From the NCBI GenBank assembly GCA_964618855.1, contig CAZUCD010000076.1, positions 1 through 17,031 on the forward strand: DNA of 17,031 nt, read 5' to 3'. This stretch comes from CAZUCD01 sp964618855. GTDB taxonomy: Bacteria > Sumerlaeota > Sumerlaeia > SLMS01 > JANRJK01. How positions within the stretch are numbered: position 1 is the first letter of the stretch; each line of letters begins with the position of its first letter. This document shows, piece after piece, positions 1 to 6,979 of this stretch. The position numbers and the translations under genes were made by a program. The notes under the pieces were generated by a model. That model worked only from the letters and a program-made list of their open reading frames with translations. It made no database searches and was not told the DNA's origin.

Positions 1-63
1 GGCGCCGCCCTGAACGCCGTGCAGATCGCCGAAGTGTTCGCGGCAAGGCATCGCCCGGCGTAG
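1..63 (+). CDS. asd: Aspartate-semialdehyde dehydrogenase, C-terminal end only (partial)
   Basis: The first frame is open from base 1 and ends with TAG at 61-63, giving a 20-residue tail. It contains GAALNAVQIAE, which I recognise as the conserved end of aspartate-semialdehyde dehydrogenase (usually preceded by DNLRK or DNLLK in that family). The enzyme reduces aspartyl phosphate to aspartate semialdehyde, the branch point to lysine, diaminopimelate, threonine and methionine, in the cytoplasm. Everything upstream, including the catalytic cysteine, lies outside the window, so the call rests on this short motif alone. It faces the small secreted-protein gene tail to tail, with 42 bases between them and no convincing terminator hairpin. 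Confidence 0.7.
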   Translation, partial: GAALNAVQIAEVFAARHRPA

Positions 64-105
64 CCGCAACGCGCCGATTCGAGCGACATCGGGTCCGGCT
101 CCCCC

Positions 106-501
106 TCAAGCGCGCACCGGGTCGGCGCGCGCGGCGGCCGCCGAATCCTGGATTTCGGGGTTCATCTCCAGTGTGACGACCTGCCGGGCTGCTCTTTTCA
201 CCTCGGGGAGATTCGGCACGCCGTCAGCCAGATAGCGCCCGAGAACCTCATGCGACTTTGCCACGGTGCGAGGATCGCGCCGAAACCCCTCGCCGAACAC
301 CTCCGATGCGGCGATGGCGGCGTCGATGTCCCGGATGACGTGCTCCCTCTCAAGCCCGAAGAGCACGAGGGTGTCGGTTGTCTGGTCGGGCGAAGCCCCC
401 AGCGGGGCCGGGAGGATCAACCCAAGGACCAGCGCGAGTGCGGCAGGAGTGGTGAATCGCCACAGGCGGGCGACAGGTGTGCACAGCGTACGCAGCTTCA
501 T
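106..501 (-). CDS. Small secreted or membrane-anchored protein of unknown function
   Basis: This 131-residue protein is not one I recognise. Residues 1-36 look like a signal peptide: basic residues (R4, R12, R16), a hydrophobic core at about 19-35 and a possible signal peptidase I site after PLGA. The mature part of about 95 residues is charged, mostly helical in appearance, has no cysteine and ends in an alanine/arginine-rich tail. I chose the ATG at 501-499 because it overlaps the hydrolase stop codon as ATGA and places the hydrophobic segment at the N terminus. An upstream in-frame start would add 22 residues before the signal. The 4-base overlap implies translational coupling to the hydrolase, so the two may act together, but nothing in the sequence says how. 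Confidence 0.7.
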   Translation of the reverse strand: MKLRTLCTPVARLWRFTTPAALALVLGLILPAPLGASPDQTTDTLVLFGLEREHVIRDIDAAIAASEVFGEGFRRDPRTVAKSHEVLGRYLADGVPNLPEVKRAARQVVTLEMNPEIQDSAAAARADPVRA

Positions 502-1319
502 TGCGGCACTCCTTGGCCATCGGGTTCCTGCGCGCCACCGTGGATCATGGAGCGGATGTGCCCGCACACCAACTCCGGCTTCTCCAGAACGACTCCGTGC
601 GACTGGCCGGTGACCTCGATGTATCTCGCGCCCGGTACCGCTGCCGCAAGCGCGCGCCCGTACTCCGGCAGAGCGATCGGGTCCAGTTCAGCGGACAGCA
701 CGAGCGTCGGGATGCCGGCAAGTCCCTTCAGACGCGCGGAGATGTCGTGCGCCCCCAGCGCGCGGAGCTGCTTCATCAGGATCGGCGGCGAATCCGCGAG
801 GTCGCGACCGATGAGTTCCCCCGTCTGGGCCGCGAGCGCCTCAAGGTCTGCACTCGCGAGGTGCCCCGGCGAGTACAACATCTCCAGGTAGGCGCGGCGC
901 CTCATGCCGCGCGTCCCGACGCGGGAACGGATGCCGAGCCACACCACGCGCGGCGTCATGCGCGCGGCGTCCCTCCCCCGCGCGAACGTGCAGAGGAGCG
1001 AGAGGCTCCGGACGCGCCCCGGCGCATCCAGCGCGAGCTGTTGCGCAATCACGCCCCCCATCGAGTGCCCCACGACATGCGCGGCCTCCCAACCCGCCGC
1101 ATCCATCAGCGCGAGCGCGTCCGCCGCCATTGCCTCGATGGTGATCGGCCCCGGGACGTGCGCGCTCCCCCCGAGCCCACGATTGTCGAAAGTCAGGCAG
1201 CGGTACTCCCGCGAGAGTTCCCGAACCTGCGGCATCCAGCCGCTGCCGGCGACGCCTACTCCCTGGATGAACAGGATCGGAGGGGCTTCGATTGGTCCGT
1301 GAAGCACATGGGCGATCAT
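498..1319 (-). CDS. Alpha/beta-fold hydrolase
   Basis: This 273-residue protein is of the usual length for the lactonase/esterase/haloperoxidase-like group of alpha/beta hydrolases. The nucleophile elbow GHSMGG puts the catalytic serine at residue 86. A likely acid is Asp213 in SAELDPIALPE, and a likely histidine is His241 in GQSHG. The N-terminal FDNRGLGGS segment (44-52) is the DxRGxGxS motif of the family. The oxyanion loop reads IQGVGVAGSGW rather than the common HG. There is no signal peptide, so it is cytoplasmic. The substrate cannot be read from the sequence; 3-oxoadipate enol-lactonase-like enzymes look similar. I chose the ATG at 1319-1317, which has GAGG eight bases upstream. The gene lies 40 bases after mutS2 and overlaps the small secreted-protein gene by 4 bases, so the three are probably co-transcribed. 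Confidence 0.88.
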   Translation of the reverse strand: MIAHVLHGPIEAPPILFIQGVGVAGSGWMPQVRELSREYRCLTFDNRGLGGSAHVPGPITIEAMAADALALMDAAGWEAAHVVGHSMGGVIAQQLALDAPGRVRSLSLLCTFARGRDAARMTPRVVWLGIRSRVGTRGMRRRAYLEMLYSPGHLASADLEALAAQTGELIGRDLADSPPILMKQLRALGAHDISARLKGLAGIPTLVLSAELDPIALPEYGRALAAAVPGARYIEVTGQSHGVVLEKPELVCGHIRSMIHGGAQEPDGQGVPQ

Positions 1320-1327
1320 GTTCCTAT

Positions 1328-1331
1328 CCTC
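1328..1331 (-). promoter_or_regulatory. Ribosome binding site of the alpha/beta hydrolase
   Basis: On the minus strand the sequence before the ATG at 1319-1317 reads GAGGATAGGAAC, so GAGG sits eight bases from the start, with a second AGGA closer in. This supports starting the hydrolase here rather than at the first in-frame codon, 18 codons upstream, which lies inside the mutS2 reading frame. Confidence 0.55.
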
Positions 1332-1359
1332 GAGTTCCGATTCCCGATTCCACCATTCA

Positions 1360-3870
1360 CTACAACTCCACAATCGTCATGCCGCCCCCGCCCTCGTCCG
1401 GCGTCGCGAAGCGGAACGACTCGACCGATGGGTGACCGCGCAGGAACTCGTGCACCGCGCGGTAGAGCTTCCCTGAGCCCTGCCCGTGGCAGATCTTCAC
1501 GAACGGCATCCCGGCCAGCAGAGCGTTGTCGATGTGCTTGTCGAGGAGTGGCAGCGCCTCCTCGACGCGCTTGCCGTGCAGGTCGAGGTAGATCGACGCG
1601 CCGACGCTTGGCGTGCGCACCTGCGGCGCGGTGCGCTGCGGACCGAAGGCGCCACGTTCGGGCGGCAGGCTCTCGGCCTCCTCCAGCGCAGCCTTCAGCT
1701 TCCTGCTTCGCTTGGGCTTGCCGGCGGCCGGTTCCTGCTGTGGTCGCGCGGGCTCCGGCAACCGTCTCAGGTGGGGGTCGCGCTCGAGCAACTCCGAGCG
1801 CGGCACCTCGACCTCGATGCGCCCCATCAGGAGCCGCACCTTGTCGCGCCCGGGGATCGCCTCGATCACCTCCGCGTAGTCCGAAAGGCTCCGCACATAA
1901 ACGCGTCGGCCGGGGGGCAACTGCGGGTCGCGCGTGCGCGCAGGATCGGCCTCGCGCAGGCCGCGCAGTTCCTGCGCATTGCGGTGCTGCGAGCCGATGA
2001 CGTCGCGCCTGGCCTCGACGAGCGCCTCCTTGCGCGCGGGCAGGGCATCCACCCCGGGGAGCTCGGCGATCAGGCGCTCGAGCTTCTCGCGCGCCTCGCG
2101 GAGGACGGATTCGCGTTCCTCGGCGAGGGCCGCCTTCGCCTGGCGACGCTCCTCGCGGAGCTGTTCCGCACGGGCCTTCGCGAGTGCCTCCTGCTCGGCC
2201 AGCGCCTGCGACCGTGCCTCCGCGTCGCGCAGGCTCTGCGCGAGCCTGCGCTCGGTGTCCTCGATGCGGCGGAGGAGTTCGCCAAGGCGGAGGTGCTGCG
2301 GGCCGAGGAGCTCGCGGGCGCGGTCGAGGACGCCGCGGTCGAGCCCCTCGTTGCGGGCGATCTCGAGCGCTTCGCTGGCGCCGGGCATGTCGAATCGCAC
2401 GCGGTAGGTCGGGCGCCGCGTGGATTCGTCCAGCGCGAAGCTGGCATTGCGCGCACCCTGCGTCTCGCCCGGCCAAAGCTTCACTGCCTCGTAGTGGCTC
2501 GTCGCGAACGTCAGCGCCCCGGTCTGCTTGAGTCTCTCGAGGATCGCCACGGCCAGGGCGCTACCCTCCTTCGGGTCAGTGCCCGTGCCGAGTTCGTCCA
2601 GCAGCACGAGCGCGCCCGTGGTCTCCCCCGCGGACCGGATGATCTCGGAGAGCCGCCGAACGTGGCCGGAGAAGGTCGAGACGCCTGCGCTCAGGTCCTG
2701 GCTGTCGCCAATGTCCGCAAGGACACCATCGAACACCGGCATGGTCGAGTCGGGGGACATCGGCACGGGGATCCCGCACTGGAGCAGCAGCGCGCACAGC
2801 CCGACCGTGCGCATGGCCGTCGTCTTTCCCCCCGTGTTCGGCCCGGAGAACACGACCACGCGGTCCCCGGCGGAGAGCGCCATCCCGATCGGGACCGACT
2901 CGGCGCGGCGCTCCAGGTGCAGGTGCGGATGATGCGCTGCGATCATCCTGAGCGGCCCGCGCGGGGCCATCACGGGGAAGGTCCATCCGTGGGAGTGCGC
3001 GTGACGCGCGATGGCCGCCCAAGCGTCGAGGCGCGCGAGCCGCCGCATGTTCTCCGCACCCGCGGGGACCCATGTGCGCAGGCGTGCCGTCAGCGCGCGC
3101 AGGATCGCGACCTCCTCCGCAACCTCCTGCCCGCGCAGCTCGTCGATCAGGTTCGCAAGCTCCACGATCTCCGCCGGCTCGATGAACACCGTTTCGCCCG
3201 TGCTGGACGACCCATGGTGGATGCCCGTGACGCGCGACTTCGAGGAGGCCCGGAACGGCAGCACATGCCGGCCGTTCCGTATGGTCGAGAACGCCTCCTG
3301 GAGCCAGCCGCGGGAGGTGTACTCGTTGACGAGGCGGCCGATCGTCTTCATCAGCCCCTGTTCCGCGCTCCGCATCCTCCGGCGCACGGAGGAGAGCCCC
3401 GGCGAGGCGTCGTCGCGCAGCTCCGGCGTGATCTCCCCCCCGCGCTTCTCGAAGAGCCGGCCGATGGACTCCAGGAGCGCGGGCTCGGGTTCGATCCCGG
3501 CCGCCTCGGCGCTGAGCACCGGCGCCTCCCCGGCCCGCTCGCGCCCGAACCTCGCCACCCTGTCGCAGACCTCGAGGAAGACGGCCAACCGGGGCCAGCG
3601 GTCGTGCGGAACCGCGCTCCCCTCGATCCGCGCCTCCTCGAAGCAGGGAAGGACGTCGAACAAGCCGTGGACGGGGATGGGGATGTCGCGCTCGGCGAGG
3701 CGCATCGCCTCGGCAACGGGCGCCTGGCGGTCGCGGGCCTCGGCGGCACCGGTCGCAGGCTCGGAGGCAAGCAGGTGCTCCCTCGCGGTCGACGACACGG
3801 CAAGGCGCGCGATCCGTTCAAGGATGCGGTCAAGGTCAAGGGCGCGTCGCGTCGTCTGGTCGAGGATCAT
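1360..3870 (-). CDS. mutS2: MutS2 family ATPase/endonuclease with Smr domain
   Basis: This 836-residue protein has the full architecture of MutS2. An N-terminal core and clamp region (about 1-300) has no mismatch-recognition domain. The ABC-type ATPase has Walker A GPNTGGKTT at 343-351 and Walker B LVLLDE at 421-426, followed by GTGTDP and the TSHY switch at 457-460. A long charged coiled coil spans about 525-625. A KOW-like linker follows at about 650-695, then a C-terminal Smr domain from about 760 with DLHG (763-766) and HGQGSG (795-800). Family members suppress homologous recombination, cleave branched DNA through Smr, and in Bacillus act on collided ribosomes. Which role applies here is unknown. 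Length and motifs are complete. The ATG at 3870-3868 is the first good start; the RBS region is weak and can fold into a hairpin. It heads an operon with the hydrolase. Confidence 0.97.
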   Translation of the reverse strand: MILDQTTRRALDLDRILERIARLAVSSTAREHLLASEPATGAAEARDRQAPVAEAMRLAERDIPIPVHGLFDVLPCFEEARIEGSAVPHDRWPRLAVFLEVCDRVARFGRERAGEAPVLSAEAAGIEPEPALLESIGRLFEKRGGEITPELRDDASPGLSSVRRRMRSAEQGLMKTIGRLVNEYTSRGWLQEAFSTIRNGRHVLPFRASSKSRVTGIHHGSSSTGETVFIEPAEIVELANLIDELRGQEVAEEVAILRALTARLRTWVPAGAENMRRLARLDAWAAIARHAHSHGWTFPVMAPRGPLRMIAAHHPHLHLERRAESVPIGMALSAGDRVVVFSGPNTGGKTTAMRTVGLCALLLQCGIPVPMSPDSTMPVFDGVLADIGDSQDLSAGVSTFSGHVRRLSEIIRSAGETTGALVLLDELGTGTDPKEGSALAVAILERLKQTGALTFATSHYEAVKLWPGETQGARNASFALDESTRRPTYRVRFDMPGASEALEIARNEGLDRGVLDRARELLGPQHLRLGELLRRIEDTERRLAQSLRDAEARSQALAEQEALAKARAEQLREERRQAKAALAEERESVLREAREKLERLIAELPGVDALPARKEALVEARRDVIGSQHRNAQELRGLREADPARTRDPQLPPGRRVYVRSLSDYAEVIEAIPGRDKVRLLMGRIEVEVPRSELLERDPHLRRLPEPARPQQEPAAGKPKRSRKLKAALEEAESLPPERGAFGPQRTAPQVRTPSVGASIYLDLHGKRVEEALPLLDKHIDNALLAGMPFVKICHGQGSGKLYRAVHEFLRGHPSVESFRFATPDEGGGGMTIVEL

Positions 3871-3874
3871 GGGT

Positions 3875-3891
3875 ACCCCGCCGGCCGGGGT
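3875..3891 (-). other. GC hairpin over the mutS2 ribosome-binding region
   Basis: ACCCCG at 3875-3880 pairs with CGGGGT at 3886-3891 around a five-base loop; the core also contains the palindrome CCGGCCGG. In mutS2 mRNA this structure sits 5 to 21 bases before the start codon, over the only G-rich stretch that could bind the ribosome. It could limit translation, but in DNA this GC-rich a short hairpin may also arise by chance. Confidence 0.3.
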
Positions 3892-3905
3892 GCGGGCATT
3901 GAACC

Positions 3906-3928
3906 TTGACCGTAGTGGCGCCCGTCAA
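3906..3928. promoter_or_regulatory. Inverted repeat with divergent -35-like boxes between mutS2 and hprK
   Basis: TTGAC at 3906-3910 and its inverse GTCAA at 3924-3928 flank 13 bases, in the 102-base gap between two divergent operons. TTGACC on the plus strand and TTGACG on the minus strand both match the -35 consensus well. The matching -10 hexamers are poor: TTCTGT 17 bases after the plus-strand box, and TTCAAT 19 bases after the minus-strand box. It could be overlapping divergent promoters or an operator dyad. Only the repeat itself is certain. Confidence 0.3.
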
Positions 3929-3972
3929 TTCTGTTGCTTGGTGGATCGACTCGGAAAGCGCACAACGACACG

Positions 3973-4917
3973 ATGAAACTGCCAATCAGCCGACTGCTCC
4001 TGGACCAGGGCGAGGAACTCGACCTCGAGGTCGCCGCGGGGGAGGCCGGCCTCGAAAACCTCCTCACCAACGGGGATTGGAACCGTCCGGGCCTGGCGCT
4101 TGCCGGATTCATCGACGTCTTCGCCCACGACCGCGTCCAGATCATCGGCAATACGGAGACGAGCTACCTCTCCACGCTGGATTCCGAGGAGCGCCGGCGC
4201 CGCATCGACAGGATTCTCCAGTACCCCATCCCGTGCCTGATCGTCACGAACGAGAACGAGTGCTGCCCGGAGCTCCTCGACGCCGCGAACGGCTCGAGGG
4301 TGCCGGTCCTCAAGTCCACGCTGCCGACCTCGCTGTTCTGCAGCCTGCTGGCCACCTACCTTGAGCGAGAGTTTGCCCCAACGATGAGCGTCCACGGCGT
4401 CTTCGTGGACGTGTTCGGCCTGGGTGTCCTGATCATGGGCGGCAGCGGCGTCGGCAAGTCCGAGGTGGCGCTCGAACTCATCGAGCGCGGCCACCGCCTC
4501 ATCGCGGACGACGCGGTCGTGCTGCAACGGCTCGGCAAGAACACCCTCGTCGGCCGGGCCCTGAACGACATCCAGCACCACATGGAACTCCGCGGCCTCG
4601 GCTTCGTGGACGTCGAGCTCCTCTTTGGCTTCGGGAGCGTGCGGGAGGAGATGCGCATCTCCCTGGTCGTCGAGCTGATCAAGAGGCAGGAGGGCACGGT
4701 CGAGGACCGGTTCAACGAGACGGAGCGCAAGGTGCGCTTCCTCGGTGTCGACGTCCACCAGTACGCGATCCCCGTCGAGTCGGGGCGCAACATGTCGATC
4801 ATCGTCGAGGTCGCGGCGCTCCAGCACAGGATCCTCAGCCACGGGCGCGATCCGCAGCGCGAGCTCAACGAGCAGCTCATCCGCCAGATGACCCGCGGCA
4901 AGTTTGCGCACCGCTAG
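3973..4917 (+). CDS. hprK: HPr kinase/phosphorylase
   Basis: This 314-residue protein has the normal HprK length. An N-terminal regulatory domain (about 1-130) is followed by the kinase domain. His141 lies in VHGVFVDVFG, and the Walker A loop GGSGVGKS spans 156-163. The acidic pair is in IADDAV (Asp179-Asp180). The family signature MELRGLGFVDV is at 204-214, and PVESGRNMSIIVEVAA at 267-282 ends the core. Catalytic residues appear intact. The enzyme phosphorylates HPr or a homologue on serine and reverses the reaction in response to metabolites, linking carbon supply to gene control. No ptsH, ptsI, ptsN or rapZ is in the window, so its target is not visible. I chose the ATG at 3973, which begins MKLPISRLLL; the earlier in-frame start at 3934 would add 13 unlike residues. 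It is the first gene of the operon with the two GT-C genes and ends 4 bases before the next ATG. Confidence 0.95.
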   Translation: MKLPISRLLLDQGEELDLEVAAGEAGLENLLTNGDWNRPGLALAGFIDVFAHDRVQIIGNTETSYLSTLDSEERRRRIDRILQYPIPCLIVTNENECCPELLDAANGSRVPVLKSTLPTSLFCSLLATYLEREFAPTMSVHGVFVDVFGLGVLIMGGSGVGKSEVALELIERGHRLIADDAVVLQRLGKNTLVGRALNDIQHHMELRGLGFVDVELLFGFGSVREEMRISLVVELIKRQEGTVEDRFNETERKVRFLGVDVHQYAIPVESGRNMSIIVEVAALQHRILSHGRDPQRELNEQLIRQMTRGKFAHR

Positions 4918-4921
4918 TCCC

Positions 4922-6979
4922 ATGGAAGACGGGAAGGCGAAGGCACCGGGAGCCTCCGGCGTCCCCTGGGGCTGGTTGCTGCTCCTCTTTGCAGCCACCG
5001 TCCTTCTCTACCTGCCGACACTGCCCTTCTCGATCACCAACTACGACGACAACAAGTACATCACCGACGACCCGCACATTCGCCTGCTCGACGTGCGGCG
5101 GGTCGGCGAATTGCTGACGACGACGTACTTCGTCAACTACCACCCCCTCACGCTCGCAACCTACGCGCTGGACTATTGCCTCGTCGGCCTGCGCCCGGCG
5201 GCCTATCGATTCCAGAACATCCTGTGGCACGCCGGCTCGGTGGTGGTGCTGGCGATTCTCCTCCGGCGCCGTTTCGGGGCCGGGAGCGCCGCGTTTCTCC
5301 TGGCGTTCCTGTGGGGGGCGACCCCGTTGCGGTATGAGAGCGTGGTCTGGCTCAGCGAACGCAAGGACGTGCTGAGTGTCTTCTTCTTCCTCGTCGCCTA
5401 TGCACTGCATTGCTCGGCCGACTGCATGGACCGCGCCGAGTACGCGCGACGCGTCCTCCCGTGGGAGGTCGCGGCACTCATCCTCTCCCTGCTCGGCAAG
5501 AGCATGGCGATCACCTACGTTGGCGTCATCGTCGCGCACGATGTCCTGCTTGCGCGATCTCACTGGAGGGGGCGCCTGCCCGTGTATGCCCTGGTTGGGG
5601 CGATCTGCGCCGCGTTCGCCGCTGCAAACGTCATGGCGCAGGATACCGCGATCATGAGCGTCCAGCACGCCGGGCCCGTGCGCCGGCTTGCGCTGGCGGT
5701 CCACGCCGTCTGGCATCACGCATCCAGGACCATCCTGCCGGTCGGATTGTCCCCCGCCCATCCACTGGATTTCGTTCCGCCGATCCTCTCGGCTCGCACC
5801 GGTCTCGGTCTCCTGTCCACGGTGGTGGCGCTCGCAGCCGCGTGGCGGTTCCGGATCACATCGCCGCGCGTCACCCTCGGCATCGCCTTCTTTCTGGTGA
5901 CGCTTTCCCCCGTTTCGGGGGTTGTTCCCATTGGCTTCAGCTTTGTCGCCGACCGGTACTCCTACCTGCCCACCGTGGGCCTCTTCCTGGCTGCTGGCGC
6001 GACGCTTTGCCGGGGGGACGGATGGAGGTCCCTCGCCCTGCCCGCGGCACTGGCGGTTGGAGTTCTCGCGGCGCGCCCGGTCGACTCCATGTTCACCTGG
6101 GCGAACAGCACGTCCCTTTGGATGCGCGTCCTCCACGTCTACCCGGAGTTCCACACCGCCCGCCTGAACATCGCGGGCGCCCGCCTTCGCGAATACGGCA
6201 AGCTTCCAAAAGCCTCCGACATCTCTGGGGTGGAGGACAGGCTCGAACTCGGGATCGCGGAGCAACTTCAGGCACAAATGGCAACGGAGGCTGGCGACAC
6301 GGCCGCAGCCATCGCATGGCTGGAGAAGTCCCCCTCCGAGATCGTTCGCATTCGCGGCCTTGCGAGACTCCACACGGACAAAGGCAACCACGTGGAGGCG
6401 CGCAGGTATGCACTGGAGTTGGCAAACCTGCCGAACGCGCAGCCCGAGGATGTCGGGACCGCCGCGAACCTCCTGATTCGGATCGGCGACGTCGACGCTG
6501 CCGGCGAAGTCCTCTCCCGCCTTCGCAAGCCATCACTCCAGGCCGCCCAAAGCATGGGCCAGCTTGCAAATCTCCTGATTCAGCGCGGCGACGTCATGCG
6601 CGCGGAAGAGTGGCTCCGCATCGCCGAGCGCATCGACCCCGCGCAGTACGACATTTCCCGCGCCCGCTCCACCCTGTTCGTTGGATACAAGGACATGGAG
6701 GGCGGGATGGACTACTGCGAGCGCATCCTGGCCCGCCCCGACGTCCCGAAGAACACCTACCAATTCCTCCTCGGCATGTATGCGTACTTCGCCGAGAGCG
6801 CCGGCAACAAGGTCGAGGCTCTCAAGGCCGTCCGGCTCGCGCTGGAGGATGGCACCGAGGACGAGGCCACCCTGAAGAATGCCGTGCGCCTCTCCAGGGC
6901 TGCCGGCGATGCGGACATGCTCGCCCGCGCAACGCGGCGCCTGGAGGCAGTCCAAGCGCGCGCGGCCTCGACCCCATGA
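4922..6979 (+). CDS. TMTC/O-mannosyltransferase-like GT-C membrane protein with TPR-like C-terminus (copy 1)
   Basis: This is a 685-residue integral membrane protein. About ten hydrophobic segments lie within residues 17-390, followed by a soluble helical-repeat domain (about 400-685). The first extracytoplasmic loop carries NYDDNKYI at 40-47, matching the acidic pair of GT-C enzymes that use lipid-phosphate sugars. Other family marks are HPLT (74-77), ERKDVLS (146-152), LLGKSM (190-195) and ADRYSYLPTVGLF (343-355). These are typical of bacterial proteins related to animal TMTC O-mannosyltransferases (DUF1736 type). TPR-like motifs are degenerate, for example GDVMRAEEWLRIAERIDP at 556-573. 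It probably moves a sugar from a polyprenyl-phosphate donor to an acceptor outside the membrane; donor and acceptor are unknown. The ATG at 4922 follows the hprK stop by 4 bases, and its TGA overlaps the next start as ATGA. It pairs with copy 2 as a tandem paralogue. Confidence 0.85.
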   Translation: MEDGKAKAPGASGVPWGWLLLLFAATVLLYLPTLPFSITNYDDNKYITDDPHIRLLDVRRVGELLTTTYFVNYHPLTLATYALDYCLVGLRPAAYRFQNILWHAGSVVVLAILLRRRFGAGSAAFLLAFLWGATPLRYESVVWLSERKDVLSVFFFLVAYALHCSADCMDRAEYARRVLPWEVAALILSLLGKSMAITYVGVIVAHDVLLARSHWRGRLPVYALVGAICAAFAAANVMAQDTAIMSVQHAGPVRRLALAVHAVWHHASRTILPVGLSPAHPLDFVPPILSARTGLGLLSTVVALAAAWRFRITSPRVTLGIAFFLVTLSPVSGVVPIGFSFVADRYSYLPTVGLFLAAGATLCRGDGWRSLALPAALAVGVLAARPVDSMFTWANSTSLWMRVLHVYPEFHTARLNIAGARLREYGKLPKASDISGVEDRLELGIAEQLQAQMATEAGDTAAAIAWLEKSPSEIVRIRGLARLHTDKGNHVEARRYALELANLPNAQPEDVGTAANLLIRIGDVDAAGEVLSRLRKPSLQAAQSMGQLANLLIQRGDVMRAEEWLRIAERIDPAQYDISRARSTLFVGYKDMEGGMDYCERILARPDVPKNTYQFLLGMYAYFAESAGNKVEALKAVRLALEDGTEDEATLKNAVRLSRAAGDADMLARATRRLEAVQARAASTP

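Noticed and set aside
1486..3909. An 807-codon open frame on the plus strand opposite mutS2
   Set aside because: High-GC coding sequence commonly leaves the opposite strand open. The frame has no recognisable domain, while the minus strand encodes complete MutS2.
5410..6975. Open frame upstream of and continuous with GT-C copy 2, which would make a 1149-residue protein
   Set aside because: The upstream part lies inside GT-C copy 1 in another frame and is arginine/proline-rich without domains. The ATG at 6976 gives a protein matching its paralogue from the N terminus.
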